DNA of 64,000 nucleotides from Anolis sagrei (taxonomy: Eukaryota; Chordata; Lepidosauria; Squamata; Anolidae). Positions 35,701 to 45,758 of this stretch are shown here, piece by piece. The translations under genes were made by a program, and so were the position numbers. The DNA lies in contig NC_090023.1 of NCBI RefSeq assembly GCF_037176765.1, positions 216,440,506 to 216,504,505 on the forward strand. The letters run 5' to 3'. The notes beneath the pieces were generated by a model that saw only the letters and a list, made by a program, of their open reading frames with translations, did no database searches and had not been told where the DNA came from. Every line of letters starts with the position of its first letter. Position 1 is the first letter of the stretch.

Positions 35701-38700
35701 TGGTTTCGAGGTAACGATGTAGTAACAATGAGGCCGCACACCATATTTGCATTCTTGGGGATCACTGGCGATCCACAGACCACAGGCTGGGAACCACTGG
35801 TTTAAATTGTTACTTTAAATTTACAATTAAAACTATTTTTATAATTTACACTTGTGTTTTAGCTCATTTAAATATTGTTATAGTTTAATTTTATTTTAAT
35901 GGTGAACTTTTGTACATTCGACTCTTTTGTACCCTGTCTGAAAGCTGCCTTAAATTCCTGTTCTGGGGTAAAAGTGGGGAACAAACAAAGTTAAAAACAG
36001 CAAGAATGCTAATACTTTCTGACCTAAGTATCAAGATAAGTAATAATTCAGAGGTCACTTATAGCACATTCAGTTATTTTTCATGCTAGAATCAGTAAAC
36101 AATACTATGTAAAATATAATCTCACATTTAGTGCCTTGTAGCAATGCCACAGTATAATTATAATAATAAACAAATATATGGTAGCAACATGCAGGATCTT
36201 AGAGACTAAGTGAGATAATTGAATTGACAGAACAAGCTTTCATAGACTAAATCTACTTCCTCAGAAGTAGAATATGGCAACAATTACTGCAGGGCTGATT
36301 ACTGTAAAACAGGAGAGGACATTACCTGCTGGTACCACATCTGAGCTGTCTTCACTCCTGCTCCCCAGATATTGGAAAACACTTCCAGTGCTGATACACT
36401 CTCACTGATGTGGTCAAGCTTTCGAAGGTGACCACTCTCCAGGATCTCCATAATCTTTTCTGCCATCTTCTTCCCAATTCCAGGGATCTTACAGGCTTCC
36501 TGAAATAAGACCATTAAACAATGTTTGGCAAAGGAAAAAAAGTCTGCAAGATTGAATTACTATAAACAATGTATGTATATCTTCCTTAGGTTCAGAGGTT
36601 AGAAAAGTTATTTTTGGGACCAAAACCCTGATAATTTCCTAGCTGGACCGGGAATGCTAAGAGCTGTAGTTCCAAAAAGTAGTTCCATGCCCTTTCTAGA
36701 CTGCCATATAATCCAGATTATCAAAGCAGAAAACCACATTATCTGCATTGAACTAGATTATGAGTCTACACAGCCATATAACCCAGTTCAAAGCAGATAA
36801 TCTGGATTTTATACGGCAGTGTAGAAGGGGCCTCACTTAGTTTTCAACGTTTCCTTAAATGGGATATTTAAACCACCCCATCTAAAGAAGCCACTCTTCC
36901 AAACTACCATTTAGATCAGGCATCCTCAAACTCCAGTTCTTGACCAGTTTGGGTCTCCAACTCCCTCAATTTCTGACCATTGAACAAGCTGTCCATGGCT
37001 TAGGGGAGTCAGAGACCCAAACAGCTGGAGGGCTGGAGTTTGAGGATTCATGATTCAGATACTTAATAGACCTGTATATGTCCTTTTTTGTGTTGAACTC
37101 AAGACTATTTTGGGTTTCTAGAGAAAGGCTGCATGGTGTAGTGATTTGAGCACTAACTAGAGCACTGCTTCTTAAACTGTGGGCCCTGGTCCCAAATGGG
37201 GTTCCCTGAGCTCAATGTGAATCTCAAAAAATTGGCAACAGGAAAAAGTTTCTGAATGCCACTTAGTGACTGTTTTAGACATTTACACAAATCTGTTGTG
37301 TAGTGTTAGTGAGCTCTGTAGAAGATGCTCTAGCTGTACTTCATAAAAAGGAAAACCAGTCTGTTTAGCCTTGCAAAAGCTGATTTTACATCTGTAAATG
37401 TTTGATTTTTATACCTATTTTATATACATCTATGATAGGGGTCACATAAAAAATTCAGGCAAGAAGGAGTTGCAAGTGGAAAATTTTAAGAGGCCCAGTT
37501 CTAGAGAACATTCAGCCATGGAAACCCAATGGGTGACCTTGAGCAAGTCAGAGTGTTTCAGCTTCAGGCCCCTTCTACACAGCTGAATAAAATCACACAT
37601 TATCTGCTTTGAACTGGAATATATCGCAGTGTGGACTCAGATAATCCACTTCAAAGCAGATACTGTGGGATTTTCTGCCTTGATATTCTGTGTTATAGGG
37701 CTGTGTGGAAGGGCCCTCATAGAAGACAAAAGTAAATCCCCTCAGAACAAATTTTGCTAAGAAATCATCTTGAAGGCACACAATAACAAGACAATCTTAA
37801 ACATTCTCCATTCCCCCTTTAAGGAACCAGTTGCAGGATGTTTTTGCTGCTTCTCAATACTCAGAGGTTCTCTCTCTAAAAAAAATTGGTCAAAATAGCA
37901 ACAGAATAGTAACTGCTCACTCAGCAGTTGCTACCAATAACAGCAGCAAGCCAGGATTACTTTATAGAGAAGATGCAATCCTAGCAAGAAAGAAATTTGT
38001 TTGGAAAGAGATCTTTCCCATTTACCTGATAAGATGTGACTGGCTTGTGGTAACTCTTTAGTGCGTTAATTGCTTTGGAGTAACCGAGAGACCTCCACTT
38101 ATCCCCTTGGACAGAGTACGCTTTTTCCAACAACCCCAGCTTCTCTGTAATTGACTGATTATGATTTATCTTCTTGCTTTCAGAGGACTGAGCACAAACC
38201 CACTTGCCAGTGGGAGGCACCGCCAGAGAACCTCCTGAGGAAGTGTTGTTAGGATTTTGGCCTGACTTCAGTGCTTCTAGTTCTCCCAGGGTGACCATAC
38301 GGTCTTCTTCCTCCATTCCTTCATCATCTGAGATTACCTTTGGAGAGACACAGAATACAAAGCCACAAAATACAGCTATCACCTGTCCAAATAGTTATGT
38401 AGTGCGAGCACATTGTGCACCAAGACAGAAATCCTTTTTTGTTTTAAAAGAAAGCAAAAAGGATTTTGGAATATTTTGTTTTAGACTGGTGAATAACAAA
38501 GTTCACATTACACTCCCCTGAAATAATCTCTAAAAACAGTAAAACCGAAAACTTTCATGTAAGATAATGAATAGAGGGGCCATGAAGGCAGTTCTTTTTT
38601 TTTTTTTTAATATTTTTATTAGGCTTTTAAGTACAAAAATATAAAAGAAGGGGTCATTAGGAATTTTGGGGGAGGGACAATAAGTGAGGGAGTGGAGGGG

Positions 38701-40802
38701 GGGAACCCATGCATACATACATACGGGGAGGGAGAGGCAGTTCCATCTTGCCTCCAGTGTCATCAGTTGGGAGCCCCCACCACCACCACCACCACCAACT
38801 GCTGCTCTGAGATCAGAGTGAAGAGAGGGGCCAGGAAGGCAGTTCCATGTTGTCTCCTGCACTGTGCTTATAATCTAATATAATCTAGTGTATATACATA
38901 TAATAATTGATAATATTATAATGTAATACAATATATTATTACTACTAATAAAATGATATTATAATTATATATTTATATTAAATGTAATATTACTAATAAT
39001 ATTGCAGTATAATGTTATAGTACAATGTAATATATAATATTATGCTATGACAATAATATAATATAATATATTGTATTTACTTTTTACTTGTAACCTGCTC
39101 TGAGTCCCCTTCGGGTTGAGTAGGGCGGCATATAAATGTCATAAATAAATAAATAATGTCTCCGATCACTGCAATTCCTAGCCTTGGTATCTATGGCCCC
39201 TTCCACAGAGCTGGATAAAATCCCACATTATCTGCTTTGAACTGGAATATATGGCAGTGTGGACTCAGATAACCTGGTTCAAAGCAGATATTGTGGGATT
39301 TTCTGCCTTGATATTTTAGGTTATATGGGTGTGTGGAAGGGTCCTATGTCTGCTTGCAATGAGGGTGGAACTGGATGAAACAAAACTATGTTCTAGGTTT
39401 TACTAATGTTGATGGTTTCTTCTAGTTTTGTTTTTTGCTTGTTTTTCATAAAGTAGAAAAGCCCATAGAAAAAAGTGACTCCATCTTTAACAAGTGTAGT
39501 CTAAATGAGCTAAAGTTTTAACAAACCAAATGTGACCAGATTGTGTAATTGCTAGCCACTCTGAGTCCCCACAGGGAGAAAAATGGGGTACAAATAATGA
39601 TAATAATAGTAATAATAATGTTATGCCCCAAACTGTATAATTATATCATATTAGCTACCTAATACATTTTATGTTCCTGAAGTATCGAAGTAATTTTCAA
39701 TTTGTAAAGGAAATTAATATAGCAATTTAAAAAATCTTGAAATTTCCATTTTATTTTGGGAAAAATATCTTACAAAAAACTACCACACCAGCTTCAAAAT
39801 ATCTGGAAATTTACATCTTTAGAAGGTGCTTGATATTGAGTAATTTCGTTAGGAAATTCCTGCTCAAAAATATTCAAAAGCCGCAAAGTAGAAAATTACT
39901 ACTAAACCAACCCCTTTGTCTTTTTGCTCTCCTGAAGGTTCTACCACGCTGCAGGGAACGTTGGCCCCTGATTGTGTTTCAGCTTTTAGCTCCAAGATGG
40001 CATTCTCCGTTTCAGGATGGATCGTCTTCACATCTGGATATTGCGATGGTTTCTTTGAATGGCCTTCTTCATCTATATATCTGACAAGAGTCAATGGACA
40101 ACAAAACAAATTCACCGCATTTCAAGGCATTCATTCTGTCCCTAACAATAAACTGAAGAAACCAGAAAAGGTAAGTAAGGAGGATAACCCTGTGGCTAGA
40201 TATCAACTAGCCATTACAGTGGTTTTCTAGAAGCTGGAGCAAGCCCTCACCTCCAAGGGTCTATATTTTCAAATGCTTATCTTTCAGCTATTAAACACAG
40301 AAATGCAGATTGAGTATACTGTATCTTATTCAAAATGCTTGGGATCAGAAGTATTTCTGATTTTGGAATACTTGCACATACATAATGCAATCTCTTGGAG
40401 ATGGGGCCAAAAGTCAAAACACAAAATTCATTTATGCTCCATATACAATTGATTCTCATAGGCTGAAAATAATTTTATACACAATATTTTGTGTACAAAG
40501 CAAGAGGCTGGGTGAATCTTTTTTCAGAAAAATTAATGTTTCAGGATTACAACTCATAATCTATTATATTATATAATATTGATAATATTATTATAATGGA
40601 ATACAGTATAATCCTACTAATAATACAATATAATAATATAGCAATATAGTAAAACTAATATATTAAATATAATTACTACTGCTAATATATAATGATATAT
40701 AATGATATACTGTTTTACTGTTGTATATTTGTATATTTTAAGTTGTGATGTTTTTGACTGTGAGCCGCTTTGAGTCTCTGTGAGAAGAGATAAAGTGGGA
40801 CA

Positions 40803-40841
<39 letters not shown>

Positions 40842-43016
40842 AGCACTATGATCGAAAAGACAATTTCTGCCTGAGAGGTGCTGGGGACTGTAATAAAAAA
40901 AAACCCTAACTTTTCCAATCTCTGATCTTAATGTTTTGTATTTGGTGAATGTGTTTAGTTTCTTCGACACATATAGAGAACAAGAGGCTCAGCAGATGTT
41001 GAACTAGAGCTCCCATAATCTCTCATCACAAACTATGTTGACCAGACCTTTCAGACATGACATGCCAGCAACAAGAGAGTCACATCTTCCCTGTTGTTGC
41101 TCAGTGAATTCATGCTGAGTCCAAATATTATAAACCACCCCCCACACACCACTTACTTTTTATTAAAAACATGAATTAAAATATGGACGTCCTACCATGA
41201 ATCTCAGTAAGTATTTCAGTTTGCAAATAAAAAATAATCTACAACATCGAAGGGATTTGAGGAGTGCATTAGAAGGCCATTTCTGAAATTGCTCATAGAA
41301 TCATGTCCCTTCACATGAGTTATCTGACAGCCTTAATCTCCATTGAAGATAAAGATTTAATTATAACCATTTTTCATACACATGACCTGTTTATTTACTC
41401 ATTCCCCATTCTGCTCCCAAAATGAAATTCAAAGCAAATTGTAACAAAGGTAAATAGAGAAAAAAAACCCCTTTCAGCTGTTGCACTCCAGTTACTGTTT
41501 ATGATGTCTTCTCTGTTGGAGACCCAATTGGTGCAATTTTTGGCATCATTCTGGTGCCAAGTAAAAACAAGGCTGTTCACTTAAGCCTTAAGGTCTCAAC
41601 TGGTCTTGCACAAACCCAGACATGTATATGGTCTCATTTAAAAAGTTTTAAATCTGTCTTTTTAGAAAAGTTGTTTAGTTGTTTAATATGTTTTAACCTT
41701 AAAATTAGTCAAGTTAGTGTTGTTGTACATTGCCCCGAGATCTCTTGCCAGAGGGCATGATATAAATAAAAAGGTAAAGGTTTTCCCATGACGTTAAGTC
41801 TATTTGTGTCCGACTCTAGGGGGTGGTGCTCATCTCCATTTCTAAGCCAGAGTCGGCGTTCTCCGTAGACACCCCCAAGGTCATGTGGCCAGCATGACTT
41901 ACGTGGAGCAGTTACCTTCCTGCCGAAGCAGTACCTATTCATCTACTCACATTTGCATGTTTTCAAACTGCTAGCTTGGCAAAAGAAGATATAAATATAT
42001 AAAAAAACGAAAGAAGATAAAGCTAAAAACTAATGATAAAAATTATCATTCAGATTTAATTAATGTTCTTATATTAACATGCCGTTACATTCAAAAAGTG
42101 TAAAATTATTTTAAAAGTGGAGCCCAGCCCATACCCAACGAGTTACTTCATTTCGAATACATCTCTTTACACCTATTTGATCCCAAAAATACTAGTTCTA
42201 GAAAGCTGTTGTGACAGGAAGAAAGAAAAGAATCAAGTGGTATATGAACAGAGCATGTATACATACATATAGTAATATTATAATAAATTATATCCTGCCA
42301 TATAAAATCAGATGAAAATATAAAGACTCCTACTTCTCTGGAATGAAGAGGCTATAACCAGTAGTATCCAAAAGCTGCTGTGCTGAAATGCAGGAACTCA
42401 ACCAGGATGCTTTTACCAGTTGCAATCCTTTGGGTAATTTGGTGAGTCGGAGGAGCCGGAACGCCCGCTCACAGTCCATGCCTTCGTCCACTATAACATG
42501 TGTCACCTCTGGGGAAATCTGGCTGCAGATGCTTCCCCCATTCTGGAGGATCTGTTTCCGGAAGATCTCAGCTCTGGCTTGGCCAACTCCAGCTTGCAGA
42601 ACGTAGGTTGTGATGGGCTCCAACCACCCTGATGATAAAAGACAAAGGTTCAACATAGTGGAGGTCAGTTTCAAATCCTATCTTATGATTGACAGCTTGA
42701 AGCCATAAAGAGAATAAAGGAGGGTTTTTTTTGTAGAGCACACAACCAATATATTAAAGTATAATAACTGTACAAATGTCTATTTAATCGGAATTTCCCA
42801 AGTTATTACTCTCAAAAACAACTAATTTATATGACAAACTAGTTGTTCCTCATCATCTTAACAGAACACGAACACTACCACATAGCTTCTCTAGATAAAC
42901 ATACCTTTTTTGTTCCCAGCTTCATCTTTCAGTACTTTTGAAGGCACGACTTTTGGTAAATCATCTCTTGTTTTTTTTCGTTTCGGGAAAGCTTTGACAA
43001 TTCCTTGGAGCTCCAT
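29375..43016 (-). CDS. POLL: DNA polymerase lambda, complete coding region in 8 exons
   Basis: Family X DNA polymerase acting in nuclear base-excision repair and non-homologous end joining. Coding exons, in order: 43016-42905, 42628-42334, 40080-39900, 38337-38026, 36499-36326, 34393-34265, 31133-30965 and 29739-29375. They sum to 1737 nt (578 aa plus stop; human about 575 aa). The N-terminus [15 protein letters not shown] holds a basic, NLS-like cluster. A BRCT domain spans about residues 38-136 (KASWL motif). A poorly conserved linker follows, to about residue 250. The 8 kDa dRP-lyase domain carries [10 protein letters not shown], in which K315 matches the human lyase Lys312. The palm has GDVDVL (D430, D432) and RRLDIIV (D493), matching the human catalytic Asp427/429/490. 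The YFTGS motif is present, and the C-terminus YREPQERDW is nearly identical to human. All residues keep a constant +3 offset from human. It shares a divergent promoter with DPCD. Orthology rests on remembered human sequence; only the exon 3 donor is uncertain. Confidence 0.97.
30207..30488 (-). mobile_element. Sauria/ACA-type SINE, tail lost (POLL last intron)
   Basis: Begins within the body (ggtgctcatctccatttcta) and runs to the head (aacacgctgcatcatcag). Confidence 0.75.
30965..31133 (-). CDS. POLL: POLL palm exon with first two catalytic aspartates
   Basis: The exon encodes [20 protein letters not shown] and [14 protein letters not shown]430 and D432 of the metal-binding DxD are present. 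The exon ends in phase 1 after LRNQ. A run of at least 15 C (about 30919-30934) lies in the intron about 30 bp past the donor and could cause sequencing error there. Confidence 0.96.
31487..31715 (+). mobile_element. Penelope-like fragment (POLL intron 7)
   Basis: Translated pieces [17 protein letters not shown] and [19 protein letters not shown] resemble the C-terminal GIY-YIG region of Penelope-like retroelements. Short and decayed. Assignment by motif only. Confidence 0.5.
31725..31985 (-). mobile_element. L2-like LINE fragment, reverse-transcriptase region
   Basis: Minus strand gives [19 protein letters not shown] and [17 protein letters not shown], then [13 protein letters not shown], the standard L2 block following the YxDD region. 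Frame-broken. Confidence 0.75.
31986..33254. other. POLL intron 7 stretch, mostly unassigned
   Basis: The first ~90 bases may still be L2-like (ttggacgtcatctgtgta, reversed). The rest is unrecognised. It holds a 56-codon frame (32843-33013) with a signal-peptide-like start; see findings. Confidence 0.35.
33255..34090 (-). mobile_element. Older non-LTR LINE (possibly Vingi/Ingi-related), minus strand
   Basis: Reverse complement of the element at 12873-13114/15184-15877. Minus strand shows [20 protein letters not shown], and gttgtgatccccaggttgtg near 33920 matches the TTWGSQ region. Confidence 0.65.
34265..34393 (-). CDS. POLL: POLL fingers/thumb-linking exon
   Basis: The exon is 129 nt in phase 0. 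It encodes [19 protein letters not shown] and [20 protein letters not shown], closely matching human. The acceptor is tttgggcag and the donor ACA|GTAAGT. Confidence 0.95.
34555..34808 (-). mobile_element. Second tRNA-derived SINE family (POLL intron 6)
   Basis: cgtgtcaggagtgacttctg at the left (tail), ccccggattcaaactgcc and gggccaccgggtgctcc at the right (head). 160 bp from the POLL exon at 34393. Confidence 0.8.
35348..35799. mobile_element. hAT-like element, exact 8 bp target duplication (POLL intron 6)
   Basis: Ends CAGTGGTTCCCAACC and GGCTGGGAACCACTG. The octamer gtttaaat flanks it at 35340-35347 and 35800-35807. 452 bp, no transposase. Confidence 0.8.
36326..36499 (-). CDS. POLL: POLL dRP-lyase exon
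   Basis: The exon is 174 nt in phase 0 and encodes [16 protein letters not shown] through MWYQQ. It holds the helix-hairpin-helix and the Schiff-base lysine (K315, aligned to human K312 by the MAEKI context). It is bounded by ttatttcag and CAG|GTAATG. Confidence 0.95.
36686..36834. mobile_element. Palindromic MITE, family A variant (POLL intron 5)
   Basis: cctttctagactgccatata ... cggcagtgtagaaggggcc, with ends like the 3305-3456 copy. Confidence 0.7.
36918..37046. mobile_element. Fold-back element (POLL intron 5)
   Basis: ggcatcctcaaactccag faces ctggagtttgaggattcatg. Both arms carry agctg/cagctggaggg blocks. Related in layout to family C. Confidence 0.55.
37567..37717. mobile_element. Palindromic MITE (family A)
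   Basis: gccccttctacacagctgaa ... ggctgtgtggaagggccc. About 150 bp, well preserved. Confidence 0.8.
38026..38337 (-). CDS. POLL: POLL exon, end of linker and start of 8 kDa domain
   Basis: The exon is 312 nt, phase 0 at both ends, and starts [12 protein letters not shown]. It covers the acidic end of the linker (human PISDDEASDG) and the start of the polymerase core. [26 protein letters not shown] and [15 protein letters not shown] are close to human. The acceptor is ctccaaag and the donor CAG|GTAAAT. Confidence 0.95.
38594..38824 (-). mobile_element. L1-like retroinsertion (3' end with AATAAA and poly-A), 21 bp target duplication
   Basis: The segment begins with a run of about 14 T, so its poly-A tail is on the minus strand. 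AATAAA lies just inside it. A 21 bp repeat (gaggggccatgaaggcagtt..) flanks it at about 38573-38593 and 38825-38845 with one mismatch. It contains a (CCA)n run at 38776-38797. The parent is probably an L1 3' end; not proven. Confidence 0.6.
38870..39160 (+). repeat. AT-rich low-complexity run ending in an L2-like tail
   Basis: taatataata-type degenerate repeats to about 39075, then cctgctctgagtccccttcg and ggcggcatataaatg with an (AAAT)n end. Similar to 40555-40842. Confidence 0.6.
39194..39347. mobile_element. Palindromic MITE (family A)
   Basis: ggccccttccacagagctgg ... gggtgtgtggaagggtcc. Confidence 0.8.
39900..40080 (-). CDS. POLL: POLL linker exon, donor site uncertain
   Basis: The exon begins after a CTTGTCAG acceptor and encodes [17 protein letters not shown] and a diverged hydrophilic linker. 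It sits where the human protein has its Ser/Pro-rich region after RYLD. Two donors keep frame with the next exon: GTA|GTAATT ending at 39900 (chosen as the better donor) and GGG|GTTGGT ending at 39912. The choice changes the protein by four residues. Transcript reads would settle it. Confidence 0.75.
40308..40505 (+). mobile_element. pogo/Tigger-like (MER2-type) fragment
   Basis: gattgagtatactgtatctt, gcttgggatcagaagtattt, ttttggaatacttgcacata. Same family as 53681-54447 and 59564-59851. Confidence 0.6.
40555..40842 (+). mobile_element. AT-rich run plus L2-like tail with (AAAT)n
   Basis: The 3' end gtgagccgctttgagtctct ... agtgggacataaataaat and about ten AAAT units (40803-40842). Confidence 0.65.
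41690..41770 (+). mobile_element. L2-like LINE tail
   Basis: gttgtacattgccccgagat ... gggcatgatataaataaa. Short 3' end only. Confidence 0.5.
41770..41983 (-). mobile_element. Sauria/ACA-type SINE, head lost
   Basis: aaggtaaaggttttcccatg to actgctagcttggcaaaag. Tail side preserved, tRNA-like head missing. Confidence 0.75.
42334..42628 (-). CDS. POLL: POLL BRCT-domain exon
   Basis: The exon encodes about residues 38-136, the whole BRCT domain, including [28 protein letters not shown] and the closing SLFIPE. The acceptor is tcatcag and the donor GAA|GTAGGA. It starts with two bases completing Gly38 and ends in phase 2, so the next codon becomes Lys, where human has Arg. Confidence 0.93.
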
Positions 43017-43059
43017 GAAACATAGATAACTGCTTCCCAGGGACAAGTAAGCAACCTAG
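42905..43059 (-). CDS. POLL: POLL second exon with start codon (coding 43016-42905)
   Basis: The start codon is at 43016-43014 and opens [15 protein letters not shown], matching human MDPRGILKAFPKR. A splice acceptor (cttccag) puts the exon start at 43059, leaving a 43 nt 5' leader. The donor AAG|GTATGT follows 42905. The exon ends in phase 1 and joins the next exon to give Gly38. Confidence 0.9.
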
Positions 43060-43099
43060 CTGGAAGTGAAGTTAAAGATAATGAAGAGTTTGTTTATTT

Positions 43100-43255
43100 A
43101 ATGTATTGTTGAAGGCTTTCATGGCTAGAATTACTGGGTTGTTGTAGGTTTTTTGGGCTATATGGCTATGTTCTAGAAGCATTCTCTCCTGATGTTTCGC
43201 CCGCATCTATGGCAGGCATCCTCAGAGGTTGTGAGGTCTGTTGGAAACTAGGAAA
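43100..43255 (+). repeat. Dispersed element copy (single arm)
   Basis: gttgaaggctttcatggcta ... ctcctgatgtttcgcccgc ... ggtctgttggaaactaggaa. Matches the arms of the inverted repeat at 24.5-24.8 kb. Confidence 0.65.
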
Positions 43256-43379
43256 TAATCTGGAAATCAACCCTTTATTTTTTTTTCCTCAAAATATTCT
43301 CCAATTCCAATTTTCTTTTGGAAAACCGAATGATATTGTCTTTGATTAATATGTGTTCTCATGTTAGCATCTAACATGA

Positions 43380-43445
43380 CTCTGTGGTCAACTTCCATTA
43401 TTATTATTATTATTATTAGTAGTAGTAGTAGTAGTAGTATAATAT
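43380..43445. repeat. (ATT)n/(AGT)n microsatellite
   Basis: Eight ATT-type units followed by seven AGT-type units, next to an L2-like tail. Confidence 0.85.
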
Positions 43446-43589
43446 TATTAGTGTTATGTTTATCTATACCCTGCTTTTTCTCTCCACGAAGTAGACTTGT
43501 CCATTATAGATTTGTGCTGGAGCACTTATTCTGGATCTACACTGCTGTATATCCTAGAATGTGATCCCAGACTTGAACTGGATTATATG

Positions 43590-44480
43590 AGGGCCCTTCT
43601 GCATAGCCATATAACTCAGAATATCAAGGCAGAAAATCCCACAATATCTGCTTTGAACTGGGTTATCTGAATCCACACTGCTATATATTCCAGTTCAAAG
43701 CAGATGTGGGCTTTTATTCAGCTGTGTGGAAGGGGCCTGAGTCTACACTGCCAGATAATCTGGGATCAGATCATGGAATATAGGGCAGTGTAGATCCAGC
43801 TTTTGAGACTGTACTTCTCTAGGCATTTGTTGATCCTTCACATTGATCATGGACTTGCACTGGAGCAACTAGAGTCCAACTCAAAGCAGATAATGTGGGA
43901 TTTTATTCAGCTGTGTGGAAGGGGCCTAGGATCAGATGGTGGGATATAAGGAACCAAAGCCCAACAGATGGGGGGGGGGGTTACTGTATCTGCATGGCAG
44001 GTCTAAGGGAGACCACTTTCACACAGTGGAATAAAATCCCACATTTTCTGCTTTGAACTGGAATATATGGCAGTGTGGAATCAGATAACCCAGGGCCCTT
44101 CCACACAGCGCTATGTCCCAGAATATCAAGGCAGAAAATCCCACAATATCTGCTTTGAACTGGGTTTTCTGAATCCACACTCAGATAATGCCCTGATATT
44201 CTGGAATATAGGGCTATGTGGAAGGGCCCAAAGTGTTTGATTTAGATAACCCAGTTCAAAGCAGATATTGTGGGATTTTCTGCCTTGATATTCTGGGAGA
44301 TAGAACTCCATGGAAAGGCTCTGGGTTATCTGGGTCCACACTCAAGATAGAGTGGGTTTTTCTGCCATGATATTCTGGGATATAGGGCTGTGTGGAAGGG
44401 CCCCCAGTTCAAAGCAAATATTTTGGGATTTTCTGCCTTGATATTCTGGGTTTTATGGCTGTGTGGAAAGGCCGGAGAGG
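43590..44480. repeat. Cluster of palindromic MITE family A copies
   Basis: At least five whole or partial copies abut or nest here, in both orientations. Each has agggcccttccacacag-type ends and ATCTGCTTTGAACTGG cores. Copies start at about 43590, 43860, 44010, 44095 and 44330. A G11 run is at 43970-43980. Confidence 0.75.
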
Positions 44481-44639
44481 AATAATCTGCTGAAACTCTT
44501 TTTGTTGCACAAGCATTAGAACCACAACTCTGTCCCTGACCATAAAAGGACCTCAGAAGCCCTTTATTTTATGGTTCATGCAATTAAATCCTTCCTCATC
44601 CCGGATCCCCCTTCCCAAAAATTTACATTGCCCAATCTC

Positions 44640-44871
44640 CCAGTGTTTTAAAATTTTATTTTTGATTTTGGCCTTGCCCAGTGTAATCTTTTGTGTTTAT
44701 TGTTTGTTTTTATATTGTTATGTTGCTTATTATATTGGTTTTGCATTCTATGCTTTTATTTTTTAGTTCTGTTATGCTTTTGCGTTATACTGTGTTTACT
44801 GTACTGATGGGCATGGCCTCATGTAAGCCACCCTGAGTCCCCCTGGGGGGAGATGGAGCGGGGTATAAATA

Positions 44872-44923
<52 letters not shown>
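44640..44923 (+). mobile_element. L2-like LINE 3' end with (ATT)n tail
   Basis: gtaagccaccctgagtcccc, then gcggggtataaataaagt and about 16 ATT units (44876-44923), the usual tail of reptile L2. Confidence 0.75.
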
Positions 44924-44924
<1 letters not shown>

Positions 44925-44927
44925 CCA

Positions 44928-45355
44928 GGGCCCACACAGCCATATAACCCAGAATATCAAAGCGGATAATCCACAGTATTTGCTTTGAACTGGGTTATCT
45001 GAGTCCACACTGTCATATAATCCAGTTCAAAGTAAATAATGTGGGACTTTATATAGCGGCATGGAAGGGGCCCTTCCACACAGCCCTGTATCCCAGAATA
45101 TCAAGGCAGAAAATCCCACAATATCTGCTTTGAACTGGGTTATTTGTGTCCACATGTCATATAATCCAGTTCAAAGCAAATAATGTGGGACTTTATAAAG
45201 CTGCATGGTAGGGGCCCCTGGGCCCTTCCACACAGCCCTATATCTGAGAATATCAAGGAAGAAAATCCCACAATATCTGCTTTGAACTGGGTTATCTGTG
45301 TCCACACTCAGATATTGTGGGATTTTCTGCCTTTATATTCTGTGTGGAAGGGCCC
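44928..45355. repeat. Second cluster of palindromic MITE family A
   Basis: Two full copies (about 44930-45070 and 45065-45215), then a third at 45220-45355 that leads into the 92 bp tandem repeat. Confidence 0.75.
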
Positions 45356-45631
45356 AAAGCATTTGATTTAGATAATCCAGTTCAAAGCAGATATTGTGGG
45401 ATTTTCTGCCTTTATATTCTGGGATATAGGGCTGTGTGGAAGGGCCCAAAGCATTTGAGTTAGATAATCCAGTTCAAAGAGGATATAGTGGGATTTTCTG
45501 CCATTATATTCTGGGATGTAGGGCTGTGTGGAAGGGCCCAAAGCATTTGATTTAGATAATCCAGTTCAAAGCAGATATTGTGGGATTTTCTGCCATTATA
45601 TTCTGGGATATAGTGCTGTGTGGAAGGGCCC
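45356..45631. repeat. 92 bp tandem repeat, three units, derived from MITE family A
   Basis: Units begin aaagcatttgatttagataa at 45356, 45448 and 45540 and end gtgtggaagggccc at about 45631. The spacing is exactly 92 twice. Each unit is one MITE arm plus a short linker. A related single unit starts at about 44231. Confidence 0.85.
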
Positions 45632-45643
45632 CCAGACTGGGTA

Positions 45644-45750
45644 CATCTACACTGCAAAATTAATGCAATTTGACACGACTTGAAGTGTCATGGCTCAGTG
45701 CTATGGAATTATGGGAGGTGTGGTTCTACAAGAGTCCCTTCCAGACAGGC
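45644..45750 (-). mobile_element. MITE family B fragment
   Basis: tacatctacactgcaaaatt, atgcaatttgacacgactt, atggctcagtgctatggaat. Reverse of the 9203-9292 orientation. Confidence 0.6.
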
Positions 45751-45758
45751 CCTATATC

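Noticed and set aside
45356-45631. Regularly spaced repeats that might suggest a CRISPR array
   Set aside because: The whole 92 bp unit repeats without unique spacers and the DNA is vertebrate.
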